Positions 14,457 through 27,461 of a DNA stretch of 64,000 bases are shown here, piece after piece; within the stretch, counting starts at the first letter, position 1; each line of letters starts with the position of its first letter. Origin of the DNA: Lingula anatina (taxonomy: Eukaryota > Brachiopoda > Lingulata > Lingulida > Lingulidae); contig NW_019775550.1 in assembly GCF_001039355.2 (NCBI RefSeq), positions 153,357-217,356 of the forward strand, in the 5' to 3' direction. Position numbers and translations under genes: made by a program. The notes beneath the pieces are model-generated. The model worked only from the letters and a program-made list of their open reading frames with translations. It was not told the origin of the DNA and ran no database searches.

Positions 14457-14538
14457 GTAAGTACCCGTTGTATATAGATTCATTCTTGAACTATAAGCAT
14501 TTAGTTTGAATGGTTTCAAGATATTTTATATGAAGTTT

Positions 14539-14708
14539 TGGGGTAGCACTAGCAATTTTTTTCGCTTAGCCAAATCACCACTTTTTTGTCAATTTGTTAT
14601 CAAAATGTTGTAATTTGACTAAAACAAGTCAGATCAAGTCCTTTTTCTTTAGCCAATTTAAGTAAGTTTTAGCATTTGGCTAAATTGGGGAGTGTTAGCG
14701 CTACCCCA
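14539..14708 (+). mobile_element. 170-bp foldback MITE (type 4)
   Basis: The left end TGGGGTAGCACTAGCA and the reverse complement of the right end, TGGGGTAGCGCTAACA, match. The similarity continues through a TTAGCCAAAT block present in both arms. Near-identical 7-bp flanks, GAAGTTT (14532-14538) and GAAGTTG (14709-14715), look like a target duplication. That length would point to a hAT-like mover, but this assignment is tentative. No coding capacity. Confidence 0.72.
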
Positions 14709-15518
14709 GAAGTTGAATGTTTTGAACAGTTTTATTCAAAACAAAGGGTTTTATAATTTTTTTTTTTTTGCTAGTGGACCATATATATGTGACCATTTCT
14801 TTAAATGTGCCAAGGAAAGCCCAAAATGCACTCAACCACAAATGAACACTATTCCACTTAGTTGATTTTGTTGTGTATAGATCCCAGGGTTCCCAACAGG
14901 AGTCTTCTAGGAAATGGCAAATTTCATGAAAGCTTGATATGCACCACACTGGGAGACAGTGTGATTCTCAATGCTTGAAATGAATTTTGTGGAAGTACAA
15001 AGAAACAGTGTATTTGTACTTTTGATTTGCTTTTGTCGATTAATCCATACGAGATTGGTTTTGCCCAGTAATGTCTGACATGGTAATTCCCTTGTATATG
15101 ATAGATAATTGAGCTTACTCTGTAGGACAACGGTCTTAAATGCTTCATTTTCAGAAAGGTCAGTCCTTGAGGAAGATGAGATGACAGAAGAAACATCATT
15201 TTATCAAATAAATACATAAAATGTTTCATTTATGAATGTCTGCATTAACAACTCTGATCTTGCAATTTAAGTGATTTTGGCCACTTGATACTGCTCTTCT
15301 GAGAACTGTCTTGCTGCAAGCTTTGAGTGGAGAGGCAGTTTTATTTGGTTAGTTTTATTTTTCAAAAATGCTCTTAGATGATCCGATATTAGGTGCCAGA
15401 ATGTTGACATGGACATCCATTTATATGTGGCTGTGTATATGTACATATATGTATGTATGTATGTTTGGGTTTGTTTTATTGTGTACGTGACAGTTGTAAT
15501 TTTTTTAAAATTGTATTT

Positions 15519-15520
15519 GT

Positions 15521-15601
<81 letters not shown>
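15519..15601. repeat. compound (GT)n(GA)n microsatellite
   Basis: GT repeat passing directly into a GA repeat. The same arrangement and orientation recur at 22087 and 27371. Confidence 0.95.
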
Positions 15602-16631
15602 GCTAACATTTAAAAGATCAGCCATCAACCCCAGTGCTACCCAGCCACTACTGATACTATGTAATATTAATTGCCGTTACCATTCCTGTATTAACACCTC
15701 CCCGCAGACAATCAATAGTCTCTCTCGGCCCCTCTTCAGCAGCTTTGTCAGTTCTAAATGGAGAGCTTATAATAAACATCCACTAATGATGGTGATCCTC
15801 GACAAAGGTGTACGGCGTCACATACATGGATGGTACGATTGGGGTGGGTTGATGGCTAAATTGATATTCCTAACTGAGGACTGACAAATTAGACAAAGTA
15901 GCAATTGTCTAATAGAGCAGAACTATCTGTTGTGGAGCAGCGTGCATTGATGTGTGTGTTTATTTAGGAGGCAGTTGTTACTTGTGGAAGTTTAAGGTCA
16001 TTGACTTTTGGACTCCATGTTCGTGGAGTTTTTGACATGTTTGGGAGTTATTCCGGGGACAGCTTAGAAGACTGTAAGTTTTTATTCTGGCATTTATCTT
16101 TTTTATAATGTCCCTGATAAATTTAATTGCAACAGTTATTGACGCGGCAAAAAATGTAGGAAGTTTTTACTCCTTATGTGCAGCAGAAATCAGACCATTC
16201 TGTCATTCTATTGGAAATTTTAGTTCGTGCAGTCTAAAAGATTTTGATTAATTTTGAAGTATTTTTGTGCCCAGCAGTGGAAACTGCATTTGGATCATGG
16301 CATGTTACTACAGAAAAATAGAACATAAAGCACGTACATACATGCAAACAAAACATACCAGTATGTTACTGGCATCACGTCAAACATACCTTAAACCTTG
16401 CCAAGCTGTCTTTACAGGTTTTTGTAATCTTTTGGTGACTGGTATTGCTCAGCATTAATTAAATGTCGATGTACTTTGAGAAAAGTGGAAAATATGAAAA
16501 AAATATGAAAAAAAGGTGAAGAAATATGTAATTATATTGTATAGATGAGAAAAAGAACAAATTAAAACTTATAAAACTGTACATTTTAGTGAATCTGAAT
16601 TTGACCATTGGATAGGCTTAAATTAAAATTT

Positions 16632-16636
16632 CCTCT

Positions 16637-16677
<41 letters not shown>
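16632..16677. repeat. (CT)n microsatellite
   Basis: CT repeat with CCT interruptions at its left end. Confidence 0.95.
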
Positions 16678-16679
<2 letters not shown>

Positions 16680-19600
16680 CACTAACCATGATTAGTAATT
16701 AAATTACGTGTGCAGGAAATCTTGTGTTGGAAGCCTTCCCTAATCAGTACCCAGTTCTCAGCATGATTGCTTCTCCCGGGCTCGCAGATCAATCACGGGC
16801 ATACGTGTTGGTTTACTGTGATGTTCACTACTCCATTGCCCATGTAGCTGCTCATTTTGGAGAATATATGTTACTTAAGATTATGGCTCTTCAGAGACTT
16901 TTTATTCAAATTTGATACGGGTGCATAAAGCACAGTTGTGGATGCTTAAAAAAGCCAATTCAGACGGGCAATTGTGCTGATTTGTACTGAAAGGTAATTG
17001 CTTGGCAAAATGCAATGATTCATGCAAATTTGCCAAGAACTGTAGAAAAAAATGTTAAGAGAAAAGTCATGGTCTTGTATTGATGCAGAAGGGAGGGGTT
17101 GGCAATTATTCATTAATTTCGAGTAGAATTGAATGAATGATTGAATTTTTTGTACAAAAAAAAAAAAAAGAGTTACAATCTAATGTTGAAATACAGAATT
17201 GCACAATTTATGAAAGGCACATTGGATACATTTAAGAATGGTTCCATTTAGAAATAAAAATAAAATTGAAATTAATTAGAAATGACCATAACTCAGATAC
17301 ATGTATGTATAAGGTACCTTGTGGGATCTTTTTGGAAACTGTCTTTTCAGTTTCATTCGTTCTGTCTGGGATAAATTTGAACTTGTTTATTAAATTTTGG
17401 CTTCAAATAATATTCCAGCAAGTTTGGAACTTCAAGGTGCTGCATTTTGTCATAAGAATTATATAGATGGTTTGTTATAAGAATTATTAAGATGATTCAT
17501 TTGTAAATTATATAAAGAGCGGGATATTTTGTACATTATTTTGTGGCAGGCAGGCTTGTCCTGTTTGAAAGTACCAGGCATTTTATCAACTTGAAGATAG
17601 ATTTCATTTTGGCAAAATCCGAATTGAATTCCACGTAAATGTGTAATTAGCAAATTTACTTTACTTGCTGTGATTATCAGTTTATTGCATTAGGTGGGAA
17701 ATTGCTTTAACTTATAGTTCACATGCTGATGAATTTGTCAATGTAGATATACTGAAATACCTTTGGACTTTTTAAGTAGGTGGCTGGGCCATATCCTGTT
17801 CTTTTCTCTTCGCATTTTCTCCAACAAGTGTTGGTATTGTTTTGTGTTTCTATAGATACTGACTTGAAGCAAATGCCTTTATATTATCATTAAACAAAGA
17901 TGTGTCACTTTCTACAAGAGTGAACGTTTTAACTTTCATGGCTTCCTTTGTGAGAACTCAGGCGTCTGTGTAAACAGGTTCAAATGACTCCAGTCAGTGA
18001 GATTACTTAGACCCTTTTTTGATGTGAAGTTTGATATTTCTGATTGAAGACCCAATTTACTTTTCATATTTCTTCTTGTATTGTTGGAATAAAAAAAGGG
18101 AGAGATGCACAAAAGAGAAATCCCACCAAACTTCTAATTTTCAATTTTCCTAAACAATAGCCAGTTTGTTAACTGATTTTTTCTCAACATTCATATTACC
18201 TCAAAGCTTTGAATCAGTACCTTTCCTTACAACATTTGGCCTCTAAATCGAAATGCTGTAAGGTATATATTCAGTCGACACCATGATTAAATTAAACATT
18301 AGAAGTGACATACGTTTGTATGCTTACATGAATTGTAGATTATGTGTATAAATTATTCTGGATTATGACAAATACCAAGAATTACGTCTACTTATTGAGT
18401 GGTTTTGTTCCACAGGGGACACTTGTTGCAAGAGGTGGTTCACAGATTCTAATTCAAGCTGACTGATATCAAGAAGTTTGTAAATATTTTCAAAGGTTGT
18501 CATGGTAACTTGTGTATCATTGTATAATATGGTGCTGAAGGTACATTATAAAATGGATTGGGAATGTAATTTTTTTGATCGTTACAGATTTGAAAAAAAA
18601 AAATTGCTTTAAAATTTTGGCAGATTTGGGGTTTTTTTGGGTATTGTATGCCAAACTTTACATTTTTTGAATCCGCAGTTCATTACTAAACAAGACTAAA
18701 GAAAAGGGTCCAAAATGTGTCCTGTGACATTAAATGCCATCGAGCTAATTTTGGTCAAAAATTGTCATTTCCCATGCTTACCAATGGTAAATGAATCCAT
18801 ACCAACATTCAGAGTTAGTCCTTTTTTTTTTTTTTGGTTATAATCTCTTAAGAGTCTCTAAGGAGATATAGCCATTTATGCAGGCCCACATGGTATGATA
18901 GCAATCACATATTCCAGAATAAATGCGATAACTGCTGTTTTGGTTGTAAAATGGAATTAATTATATTATCTAATAGTGGTATATAGAGTATTTATTAAGC
19001 ATGAATCTCATATGGACACTTGTTATCCCTTTAATATGTTGCATAAATTACAAGTTTTATATTTCATGATATAGATGTGGCCCAGCATGGCTGATGCTCT
19101 TTCTCTTAAAACATAGCCACGAAACTGTTGTGCAATATGATTGGCCCAGTTTTCGTCAAGGAAGGTTGTTTTGTTATTTCTTTTTAAACACACGAGAACA
19201 CAATGCAAGGGGTAGAACCAACCATTAGTGTCTTGCACTACAGCTATTATGAGATTCTTGCATGAAAGAAACCAATTTTAACGAGAATTCTGCCATTTAT
19301 TAAGCCAGGAAGAAGGGCGCCATTCAGTCTGTGAATCAAGGTCGGCGTTAAGAGAAGGAGAGAAAGAAATACAGAGAAAGGGAGTTGTTTTTATTTGGTT
19401 TTTCATTGCATGCTACTGAATAGCTGGATACTTAGAATTGGTGGTTCTCAATTTTTACCTCAAGGTGGATGTCATTGTCACGATGGATGTCATAGTCAGG
19501 CTTGGTATCATTGACGATTTGACAGATATATTAAGAGCGAGATGCTGATAGAAGCTGTCAGTCTGGAAACTTCATCCACCTGAGCAAAGAATCAGTTCAG

Positions 19601-20446
19601 TTTTTATAGTGAAAGGAATCGTAAACCATGGAGTTGATTGGCTATAGATAAAAACGAGTTGGTATATGCCAAGTGACACACTGAGGATTGGAGGAGTCAT
19701 CACATGTAGTTGTTAGTTTTAGGATTTTGTTTTGGAACTTGAATACCAACTGGACTGCCAAAATGTGTGGTAAAGTTTCAATTGTGATTACACGAAATGG
19801 AAAAGAAGATTGGTAAGTCTTTAAAAGAAATGCTGTGCTTATCTCTTATGAGTGTTTATTATTTTTTTAAATTGCAAGAGGAAAGTTGAGACAGATATGG
19901 CATTTCGTGTGATATGTTCAGAATATGATAAAAAGGGGTTGCCATCATGTCCCATTGCCTGTTCCTTTCTCTTTGTACTTAAAAAGTAGTAATATGAACA
20001 GGTGGATTGTTTGAAGAGTATTGACTGATCTGTGCTCATTATTTTTGAGATATCTGATTAAGTCATGTTAATACAGTCTGCCGGAGTCTATCTAACAAAG
20101 TAATGAACAAATCAAACTTTTTTGATTAGCTCATGTCATAATCAATTTAATGGTATCAGACTTGGCACCATTACATTGGAGGAGAGGGAGAGAATAGACA
20201 CTCCTGAAATAGGGTTTTCATTGTATTTTCTCTAATTAAAATGGAAAAATAAATTATTTCTAAATATTTCTTACCAAAGTCTTTTGTTGAAGGGTAAAAA
20301 TGGAATGCTGGGTATCCGTGGAGAATGCATTTAGTTTCTTAAGAAAGGATTTGCTTTTTTACTAACAGAGAAATTTGATAGATTTGCTACCTTTGGTGAT
20401 TGTACTGTGGTTTTACAGCCTACAAGCTGGTGAGATTTGATACTGA

Positions 20447-20620
20447 GGCCGCATTCAGAACAGTGGCTTACTAGTCCTAGGGTCAAATATGGCTGGCCCA
20501 CTTGAATATGTTCCCACTGGGAATCTATTCAGTGTTTATTAGAGGATTAGATGGCAAGCTTAGTAGTGGGTTGCCATATTTGACCCTCTTATTAGTAAGT
20601 CCACTGTTCTGAATGTAGCC
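20447..20620 (+). mobile_element. type-2 foldback MITE, complete copy
   Basis: A 174-bp element. The left end GGCCGCATTCAGAACAGTGG and right end CCACTGTTCTGAATGTAGCC are inverted copies, followed inward by AGTCCTAGGGTCAAATATGG against CCATATTTGACCCTC. The inverted match extends outward through CTGA/TCAG, so the exact target duplication is unclear (ATA on both sides is possible). The copy at 53172 is closely similar. No open frame. Confidence 0.82.
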
Positions 20621-22081
20621 TCAGATATACCAACCCACCCAGGATAGAAACATGTCTAAAAGAAAGTTGGTCAGCTTTGGTTGGTTAGAACTACATAATG
20701 GCATTTTCACTGTGATCTTTATTGGAACTTAAAGTATTCCTAAATGGAAAAAAATCTAGATTCTGTATCTTCTCTTTGTGCTATCCTTTATGGGACTAAA
20801 ATGAATTGCAATTAAGGGAACTTGGCCTTATGAAATCTAGCAAAATGAGGAAAAGCAGTGAGATGACCTTTGTAATTATGTTTTTATTTCTAGGCATCGC
20901 ACATCATTCATTCTATAATTAACAGGGACTTTACTAAAGAAATTGGAAATATGCGTAGATGAAATCCTCTATTCACTATCCTCAGGTAGTTCAAATATTC
21001 TGCTAATAATTACTTTTTGGATGAAGGAAATTAAAGTTTTATGAAGCTGAAGAAAGCCTCAGAGCTTCTGCGGTTTAACCTCAAGTAAAAATCTATTTGG
21101 CTCCCAGGGTAATCTTTTCCCTGGATAAAACTTAAAGGTATTTTGTATGGAAATATAGAGTGTTTGTGAAGAAGGAAAGTTGAAAAATAATAGTTTAATC
21201 ATCAGCTGCTCTGAGACGATGAAGCATGGGATCCATACAGAAATAAACCATGTAGCTGAAGAAACATAAACTTTTTTAGTATGTTATTAAATTAAATTTT
21301 AGTTATTTCAGCGTACAACAAGTGCTTGTCTGTCTGTCAGCTTGTCTGTTTGTCTCTCTATCCAATTGTGAATCTTTCTGTAGCTGGTACACTGGTATAC
21401 TTTCTGTCTGGATTTCTGTCTTTTTGCCTTGTCAAATATCTTTTTATGGCTGATATTTTTCTCCTTTGTTTGTCCTACAGCTGAATCTTTCTTTGGTTGG
21501 TCCTCTGTCTTAAAGGCAATCTAGCCATATGAACAAATAATACATCGTATATCCATTTTTCATTATTATTATTATTACTATAATATAGATGGCAGCATAT
21601 CTACAGTCCATTGTCAGTGTCATAAATTCTGTGTTACCATTTGCAGAAATGAGTCTATTGTGAAACGGGATATTTTGCACGGCTAAATCACCATACAGGG
21701 AAAAAATTGATTCTGTGTCTTTAAGGGCATCCAAACATCATGTAAAATACAAAAGCCCTGACATAACCACGAAAGTTTTACATCATTTTATTGACTAAAT
21801 ATGGTGGGTTTTTTTTTCACTTTCATCAGTTTTAAGGAAATTTCTCAATATAAGCTAGCAACAGTTAGTATATTGCATCGTAACTGGTACAGTACTGTTA
21901 TCAATTATCTAATAATTGGATGGTAGAAAGCTTCATTTTTTTGCCACAGTTTGGAGTAGATTTGCGTGTTCGGACAAGTCCCTGGTGGTTGGAATGGAAA
22001 ACGGTACAAGTAACGTGATCAGAGAGTTCCAGAATGTAGCAGTTTATTTCCAGTAGAATGTATGAATTTATAAGGGGATCC

Positions 22082-22086
<5 letters not shown>

Positions 22087-22143
<57 letters not shown>
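22087..22143. repeat. compound (GT)n(GA)n microsatellite
   Basis: Long GT repeat followed by a short GA repeat, within CASK intron 3. Confidence 0.95.
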
Positions 22144-22805
22144 ACATCAATTCTGAAGCAGTAAAGTAGGATTTATCAAGGAATATTTCATCACCATTTT
22201 GTCGCTTGATGTAAGATTATTTAATATTTGGCTTGTATCCAGATGGCAGAGTTAATTGAATTTAAGCACAGATTGATCATCTGGCAGCACGAAAGATGCC
22301 TTGCATCGAAACTCAGTTTATCATAATTAGCGTATGCTTTGTCGTTATTACTTCATGGTTACTGAGCTGAACTTTCCTCATGGTTATTGATTTACATTTT
22401 TTTCTTTTTTTTTTCTTTTTTTTCTTCTTTGTACTTGTGTGCATTGTTTTCTAGGTAAATCTGTATCAAGAACAAAATGTCTTAGGTATGATTAAAAATA
22501 GCATTAATAATTTTTATTCTGTTTATTTAATATATAATGAACAATACCCATGCAAGGTATTAATTACAGTTAAATGAAAGCTTCCAAGAAATCAATTATA
22601 TGATTACAGTTGTTCTGATTTTTATCGTTTCCATGTAAATCCTGTCAACATTTTTTTCTGTGGGTCATATTGTATGCATTACATTTTACTTCTTCGCCTG
22701 TTCCTATAAACAAGCTTTGGGCAGTGTTGTATCACTACTAAATCTATGGATTCTTGGAAAATCAGGTGTGACGTTCACAGCCAGACATGAGTCAAAATAG
22801 GTTGA

Positions 22806-23017
22806 TTTGTCATGGTAAACCTTTGTACCCAGGTTGACCTTTGTACCTAAGTTGACCTTTACCTAGGTTGACCTTTCTAGCAAGGCTGACCTTTGTTGGT
22901 TGACCTTGATGAGTTGACCTTTTTAGCTAGTTTCACCTTTCTGGGTTGACCTTTCTAGCAAGGACTACCCTTGTTTGTTGACCTTTGTGCGTTAACCTTT
23001 TAAGGTTGACACTTTTG
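22806..23017. repeat. degenerate GTTGACCTT minisatellite
   Basis: About ten irregularly spaced copies (roughly 17-24 bp apart) of GGTTGACCTT, with CTAGCAAGG and GTACC spacers. Each copy contains TGACCT, the reverse complement of the nuclear-receptor half-site AGGTCA. Copies vary in sequence and spacing, so this is an old tandem array rather than a fresh expansion. Confidence 0.75.
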
Positions 23018-23083
23018 GACGGACCTGTCTGAGTATACAACTAAACTCTGGTATATTTGTTACTGAGTACCTGAGTGTGATAG

Positions 23084-23201
23084 GCTCACTATGGGCGGCC
23101 AAAAGGGCAAAAAATCATGTCGTCGATTCATTTATGTTTCGTCGATTCACTGGCACTGAACGAGGACATGAATTTTTGCCCTTTTGGCTGCCATAGCTCA
23201 C
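23084..23201 (+). repeat. inverted repeat with about 31-bp arms
   Basis: Left arm about 23090-23121, with the block GGCCAAAAGGGCAAAAAATC then ATGTC. Right arm about 23165-23196 is its near-perfect reverse complement, with GCCCTTTTGGCTGCC. The 43-bp loop carries two direct copies of CGTCGATTCA. Size and structure resemble a small foldback MITE, but no target duplication could be fixed. Confidence 0.75.
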
Positions 23202-23420
23202 CGCAGATACCAATCACAACTATGTAATCAAGGTTTGTCTCATGCCATTAGCCAAACTTCCTAAGCTGAGAGGTCGCAACCCCAGGGTGTGCTGAGATGA
23301 TCCATTTATCAAGCTAGGTCTGCACATTTTTCACTGGAAACACGATTTAATTTAAGGAATATTCTGAATATTATAGACACCCTTTTAATTACATTGCCTA
23401 TATCTTGTTCTGCAGTCTAA

Positions 23421-23833
<413 letters not shown>

Positions 23834-24009
23834 TCACTACCTCCGACAAATTTTAGAGGCCTTACGTTACTGTCATGAAAATGACGTCATCCATCGCGAC
23901 ATGAAACCCCATTGTGTTCTATTGGCTTCCAAGGAGAATTCCGCTCCTGTAAAAATTGGTGGATTTGGTGTCGCAATACAGCTTCCAGAGTCTGGAAAGA
24001 TATCCGGAG
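23834..24009 (+). CDS. CASK: CASK coding exon 5: catalytic loop and GFG motif
   Basis: Encodes [20 protein letters not shown], then [10 protein letters not shown] and [21 protein letters not shown]. In canonical kinases the catalytic loop is HRDLKPxN and the metal site is DFG. Here the Asn is Cys and the Asp is Gly, the two changes that define CASK as an atypical kinase, reported to work without magnesium and to be inhibited by it. Acceptor AAATTTTCAG; donor G|GTGAGA. The exon is 176 nt and leaves one base for the Gly codon completed in exon 6. Confidence 0.97.
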
Positions 24010-25622
24010 GTGAGATATATACTAAAAAGTTCGATCATTGAGGCCTATTTTGGGTATAATTGTGACCTGTTTGTGTGGGCATGTTTTATTTATTATCATA
24101 ATTGGTAAAATTTGTTCCATCTTTGTTTGTTTACGACAAACTTGTAAGTTTTTTAGGATATTTGTTCAAGTGATTAGAATATTTTCTAATTGCTCACAAA
24201 TTTCATACCCCATACTTTAACTGATATCTATCCTTGATTACTTTTAAGGATACTATTTGTAGTTACTCTCAGAATTGCTTTTCGGCACCAGCCTGATTTC
24301 CTTTTAGGGACCTGAATTAATGTTAATCAGAAACTACTCAAAAAACATTTTGAGAAGGAAAACCAATCAATTTTATATGTATTTATGAGCAATTATGGTA
24401 GTTTTTACACTTAGTTTGAATTATTTGATTTGGGTTGCCCTAAGGACATATGTATGTACGGTGTTATTGCCAGTGTAAGAAGCTTGTTTTATGAGTAAAT
24501 GATATTAGGTATGCATGAGTTTTAAAATCAGTATTATCAACAGCTTTTAGGCTTTTGACCTGGATGTGGGAAGTATGAGGATTGAATTTTATTGATCACA
24601 ATTCGTACCTTTTCATGATTAATGCATCCTCATTCTTAGGTGTGTGAAAACTAGTTTTCCTTATTCTGCTAATTCTTATATATATATTTATAGGTATTGT
24701 GTCTTTTTCATTTTTGTAAAAATGGTTTTATTGCAGTTGAAAAAAGCTTGTTTGCGCATGACAGTAAGTGGATTAAGAAGTGAAAGTGATTTTTTATTTT
24801 CATTTTTATTATTTACTAATGATATTACCCATTTTTTAGATGTTATAAAGGTCTTGGAGTGTTTTAATATTACTTATTTGTCTTACATGCATGGTTTTGG
24901 ATCTTGAGACCACTTAATTTGATATTTCATTATTTAGAGTGAAGAGCTTGATATTATCTATTTAATTTAACAATATGCAGTGTTTTTCTTGGTTTGCTAA
25001 ACAAGCACTTCCATTTTTTAGCAGACTTGACATTTGATCTTTAAATATTAACTAAAGTTGATTATTAGGTTGATTATTACATATATAAAAATGTATACCA
25101 GTGTTTTTCTGAGAACTGCAAATATAATTAGTATAATTATGCAGTTTCTTTACTTTATTGAAAGAAAGTGAAGGTCGTTGAAGCGGTCTTTAACATTCTG
25201 TCCATGTGTCTTTCATGTGTCCATGTGTTCTCTCTCTCTCTCATTGCTGTTTTGTTTCACACTTATTCAGTAAAAAGCATGTTATGATTTCATAAACCAA
25301 AGCGTATGTCAATGCAGCAAAAAATTCTCAACTATTCAGGAAGCCTCGCATGGAACATTTTCTTTTAATTTAATGGACTGTTTTGCCTTTCTCAAGCAAT
25401 CATAAAGTCTGATCACAGAATATTTCTCGCCAGCACACAGTTCACTTACTGCACTCCCACAGACCATAATCCCAGCCGCGTTCACACTAGCCCCTAATGG
25501 TTATGCATCTGATTCAGTGCTGTGAACAGAGCCCCTTGTTACGACAAATCCTGGGAGTTATCATGGCGATTTGTATTTGTAGTAAATGTCTGCGTCTTTA
25601 TGGGAAGCCTTTAGTGTTTGGA

Positions 25623-25623
25623 G

Positions 25624-25654
<31 letters not shown>

Positions 25655-25680
25655 CGTGCGTGCATGTGTGCGTGCTTGTA
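25623..25680. repeat. (GT)n microsatellite with GTGC variants
   Basis: Pure GT passing into CGTG and CATG variants. Confidence 0.9.
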
Positions 25681-26561
25681 TGTCTATCTGTGTGTGTGTA
25701 AAAGAAAGAGCGAGATGAACTGTTAAACCTGGTTTTGGTTGTGGTTATAACTGCTGTTCTCAGATGTAACTTAAGGTGATTGTGATCACACCATACGCTT
25801 CATTGAAGTTTTAAATTCTTTTTAAAATCAAAACCATGGAGAGAGTAGCCAAAACCTGGTTCACACCAATACATTCAACTTCAATCATTCTCTTCCTAGT
25901 GTAAACTCGGTCCTATTCTATTGATTTGCTCCATAATCATATCATCACTTACTCGCTGTTTACACTGAAAAGGCCAGGCAAATATGTCCAAAAACCACTT
26001 AACTGAATAAGAACAAGTGCCATATACTGCTACTTAGTAATTGTCTAAAGGAGCGTGCCTCTGATGGCAGTTGGGTGTTTTCAGAAAGCGCAGGAGAGCG
26101 AAATGGCCAATTTAGATAAAAATTGCCATCAGAGAAGTGATTGAAGTCATTGTATGCACCACACGGCTACTTGTGAATGTTCTGGAGTAAGAAATTGTTA
26201 TACTAACTGTCAATTTTGACAGGGAATATAAAGTTAATGAGATTGATTAGCCTTAATAACAAAATGCAATAAGTGCTCTGACAACATAACTAACTTAAAG
26301 TCTTGTCTGGAATGGGCCATATAGCAGTATAAATATCATGCTTTTACCTTGATTGTCTTTGATTGTAAACTCTCTTTATGACTGGACTTGACTCTTTTAT
26401 TATTAATTATTTTTGGGTCTTGTGTTAAAAACATTCTTCTTAAAAACAATCAGTTATTGACAGAGTTATGATGAAATAGTGCAGATCAACTACTGCCTGT
26501 CTGAACATTTCACTGACTATTCAGAACTTTCAGTTAAGTAAAAATATATGGGAATGAATTC

Positions 26562-26708
26562 AGGGGCAGATCCAGAGATATTTTCTGACAGTCTTCCAAG
26601 TTATCCTTCATCTTCCAACAGAAAAAAAATTAGATGCTGGTCAACCTAAACTTGAAAAATGCTGATTGTCTTCTGGAAGACCTGGAAGATGGCCTCAATC
26701 TGCCCCTG
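26562..26708 (+). mobile_element. hAT-like foldback MITE (type 5)
   Basis: A 147-bp element beginning CAGGGGCAGATCCAG and ending with its near reverse complement CTCAATCTGCCCCTG. Further inward, CTTCCAAG and CTTCCAGG-type blocks on both arms also correspond. CAGGGGCRGATC termini are widespread among animal hAT non-autonomous elements. Flanks ATGAATT and ATGATAA are only loosely alike, so the target duplication has decayed or my boundary is off by a base. Confidence 0.7.
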
Positions 26709-27019
26709 ATGATAAAATTTATGTATTTATTGTCAGGCAGAAGAACAAATTTGAACCTGATCATTGCAGTGTCTTGAGAGCTGGCTTTTGGTTTGGGAAG
26801 TAGCTTCACCATAGTATTTGACTGTGCTGATATAAGCAGCTTTCAGTGTAAAGGTGTTTTGCAGTGAAATACTAGTACTATCTCTAAGTACGTATGTCAA
26901 AAAATACACTGTCACATCATACTTCTCTCTAACAGTGGAGGTGTTCTGGCATATAACCCTCAGGTGACACACAGGTGTATCATACAGGTGTATTATTTCA
27001 CATTTGGTCTACTTTCCAG

Positions 27020-27195
27020 GTCGTATCGGCACCCCGCACTTCATGTCCCCCGAGGTGGTGAAGAGGGAGCCTTATGGGAAACCCGTGGACGCGTGGGGAG
27101 GCGGAATTCTTATGTATATTCTACTCAGTGGGTCACTGCCTTTCTACGGCACCAGGGAGCACCTGTTTGAGAATATTGTGAATGGAAGGATGCAT
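27020..27195 (+). CDS. CASK: CASK coding exon 6: activation segment to alpha-F/alpha-G
   Basis: Encodes RIGTPHFMSPEVVKREPYGK, then PVDAWGGGILMYILLSGSLPFYGTREHLFENIVNGRMH. GTPHFMSPE is the P+1 loop with an APE-type triad (SPE here), and DAWGGG is the alpha-F aspartate region. The exon is 176 nt; its first two bases GT complete the Gly split with exon 5, and it ends in phase 0 at CAT|GTAAGT. The codons have marked C/G third positions compared with the surrounding intron. Confidence 0.97.
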
Positions 27196-27369
27196 GTAAG
27201 TGGGAAGACATTTTGTTGGATATTTGACAGAGTTCAGAATGCTATTCTAAGAAAGAATATATGTGTAGATTGATAAAAATGGTCTGCACTGCTCATTATT
27301 TGGTTGCATTTTGAGACTAACATGTCCACTCAAAAAGCTATATTTTTAAAATAATTTTTTCATAATTTA

Positions 27370-27434
<65 letters not shown>

Positions 27435-27461
27435 CAATAATATATATTTGTATGTTTGCAG
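27196..27461 (+). other. CASK intron 6
   Basis: The shortest intron in the window, 266 bp, about a quarter of which is a GT/GA repeat ending 27 bases before the exon 7 acceptor. No conventional long polypyrimidine tract is visible; the sequence between repeat and AG is ATATATTTGTATGTTTGCAG. Confidence 0.92.
27371..27434. repeat. (GT)n(GA)n microsatellite in intron 6
   Basis: About 17 GT units followed by about 13 GA units, immediately upstream of CASK exon 7. The transcript would carry a UG repeat, the preferred ligand of TDP-43 and CELF-type RNA-binding proteins. Confidence 0.95.

Larger units (their letters stand above)
24010..27019 (+). other. CASK intron 5
   Basis: 3010 bp with a GT repeat at 25623-25680 and a small hAT-like foldback element at 26562-26708. 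The acceptor is CTACTTTCCAG. No additional exon recognised. Confidence 0.88.
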
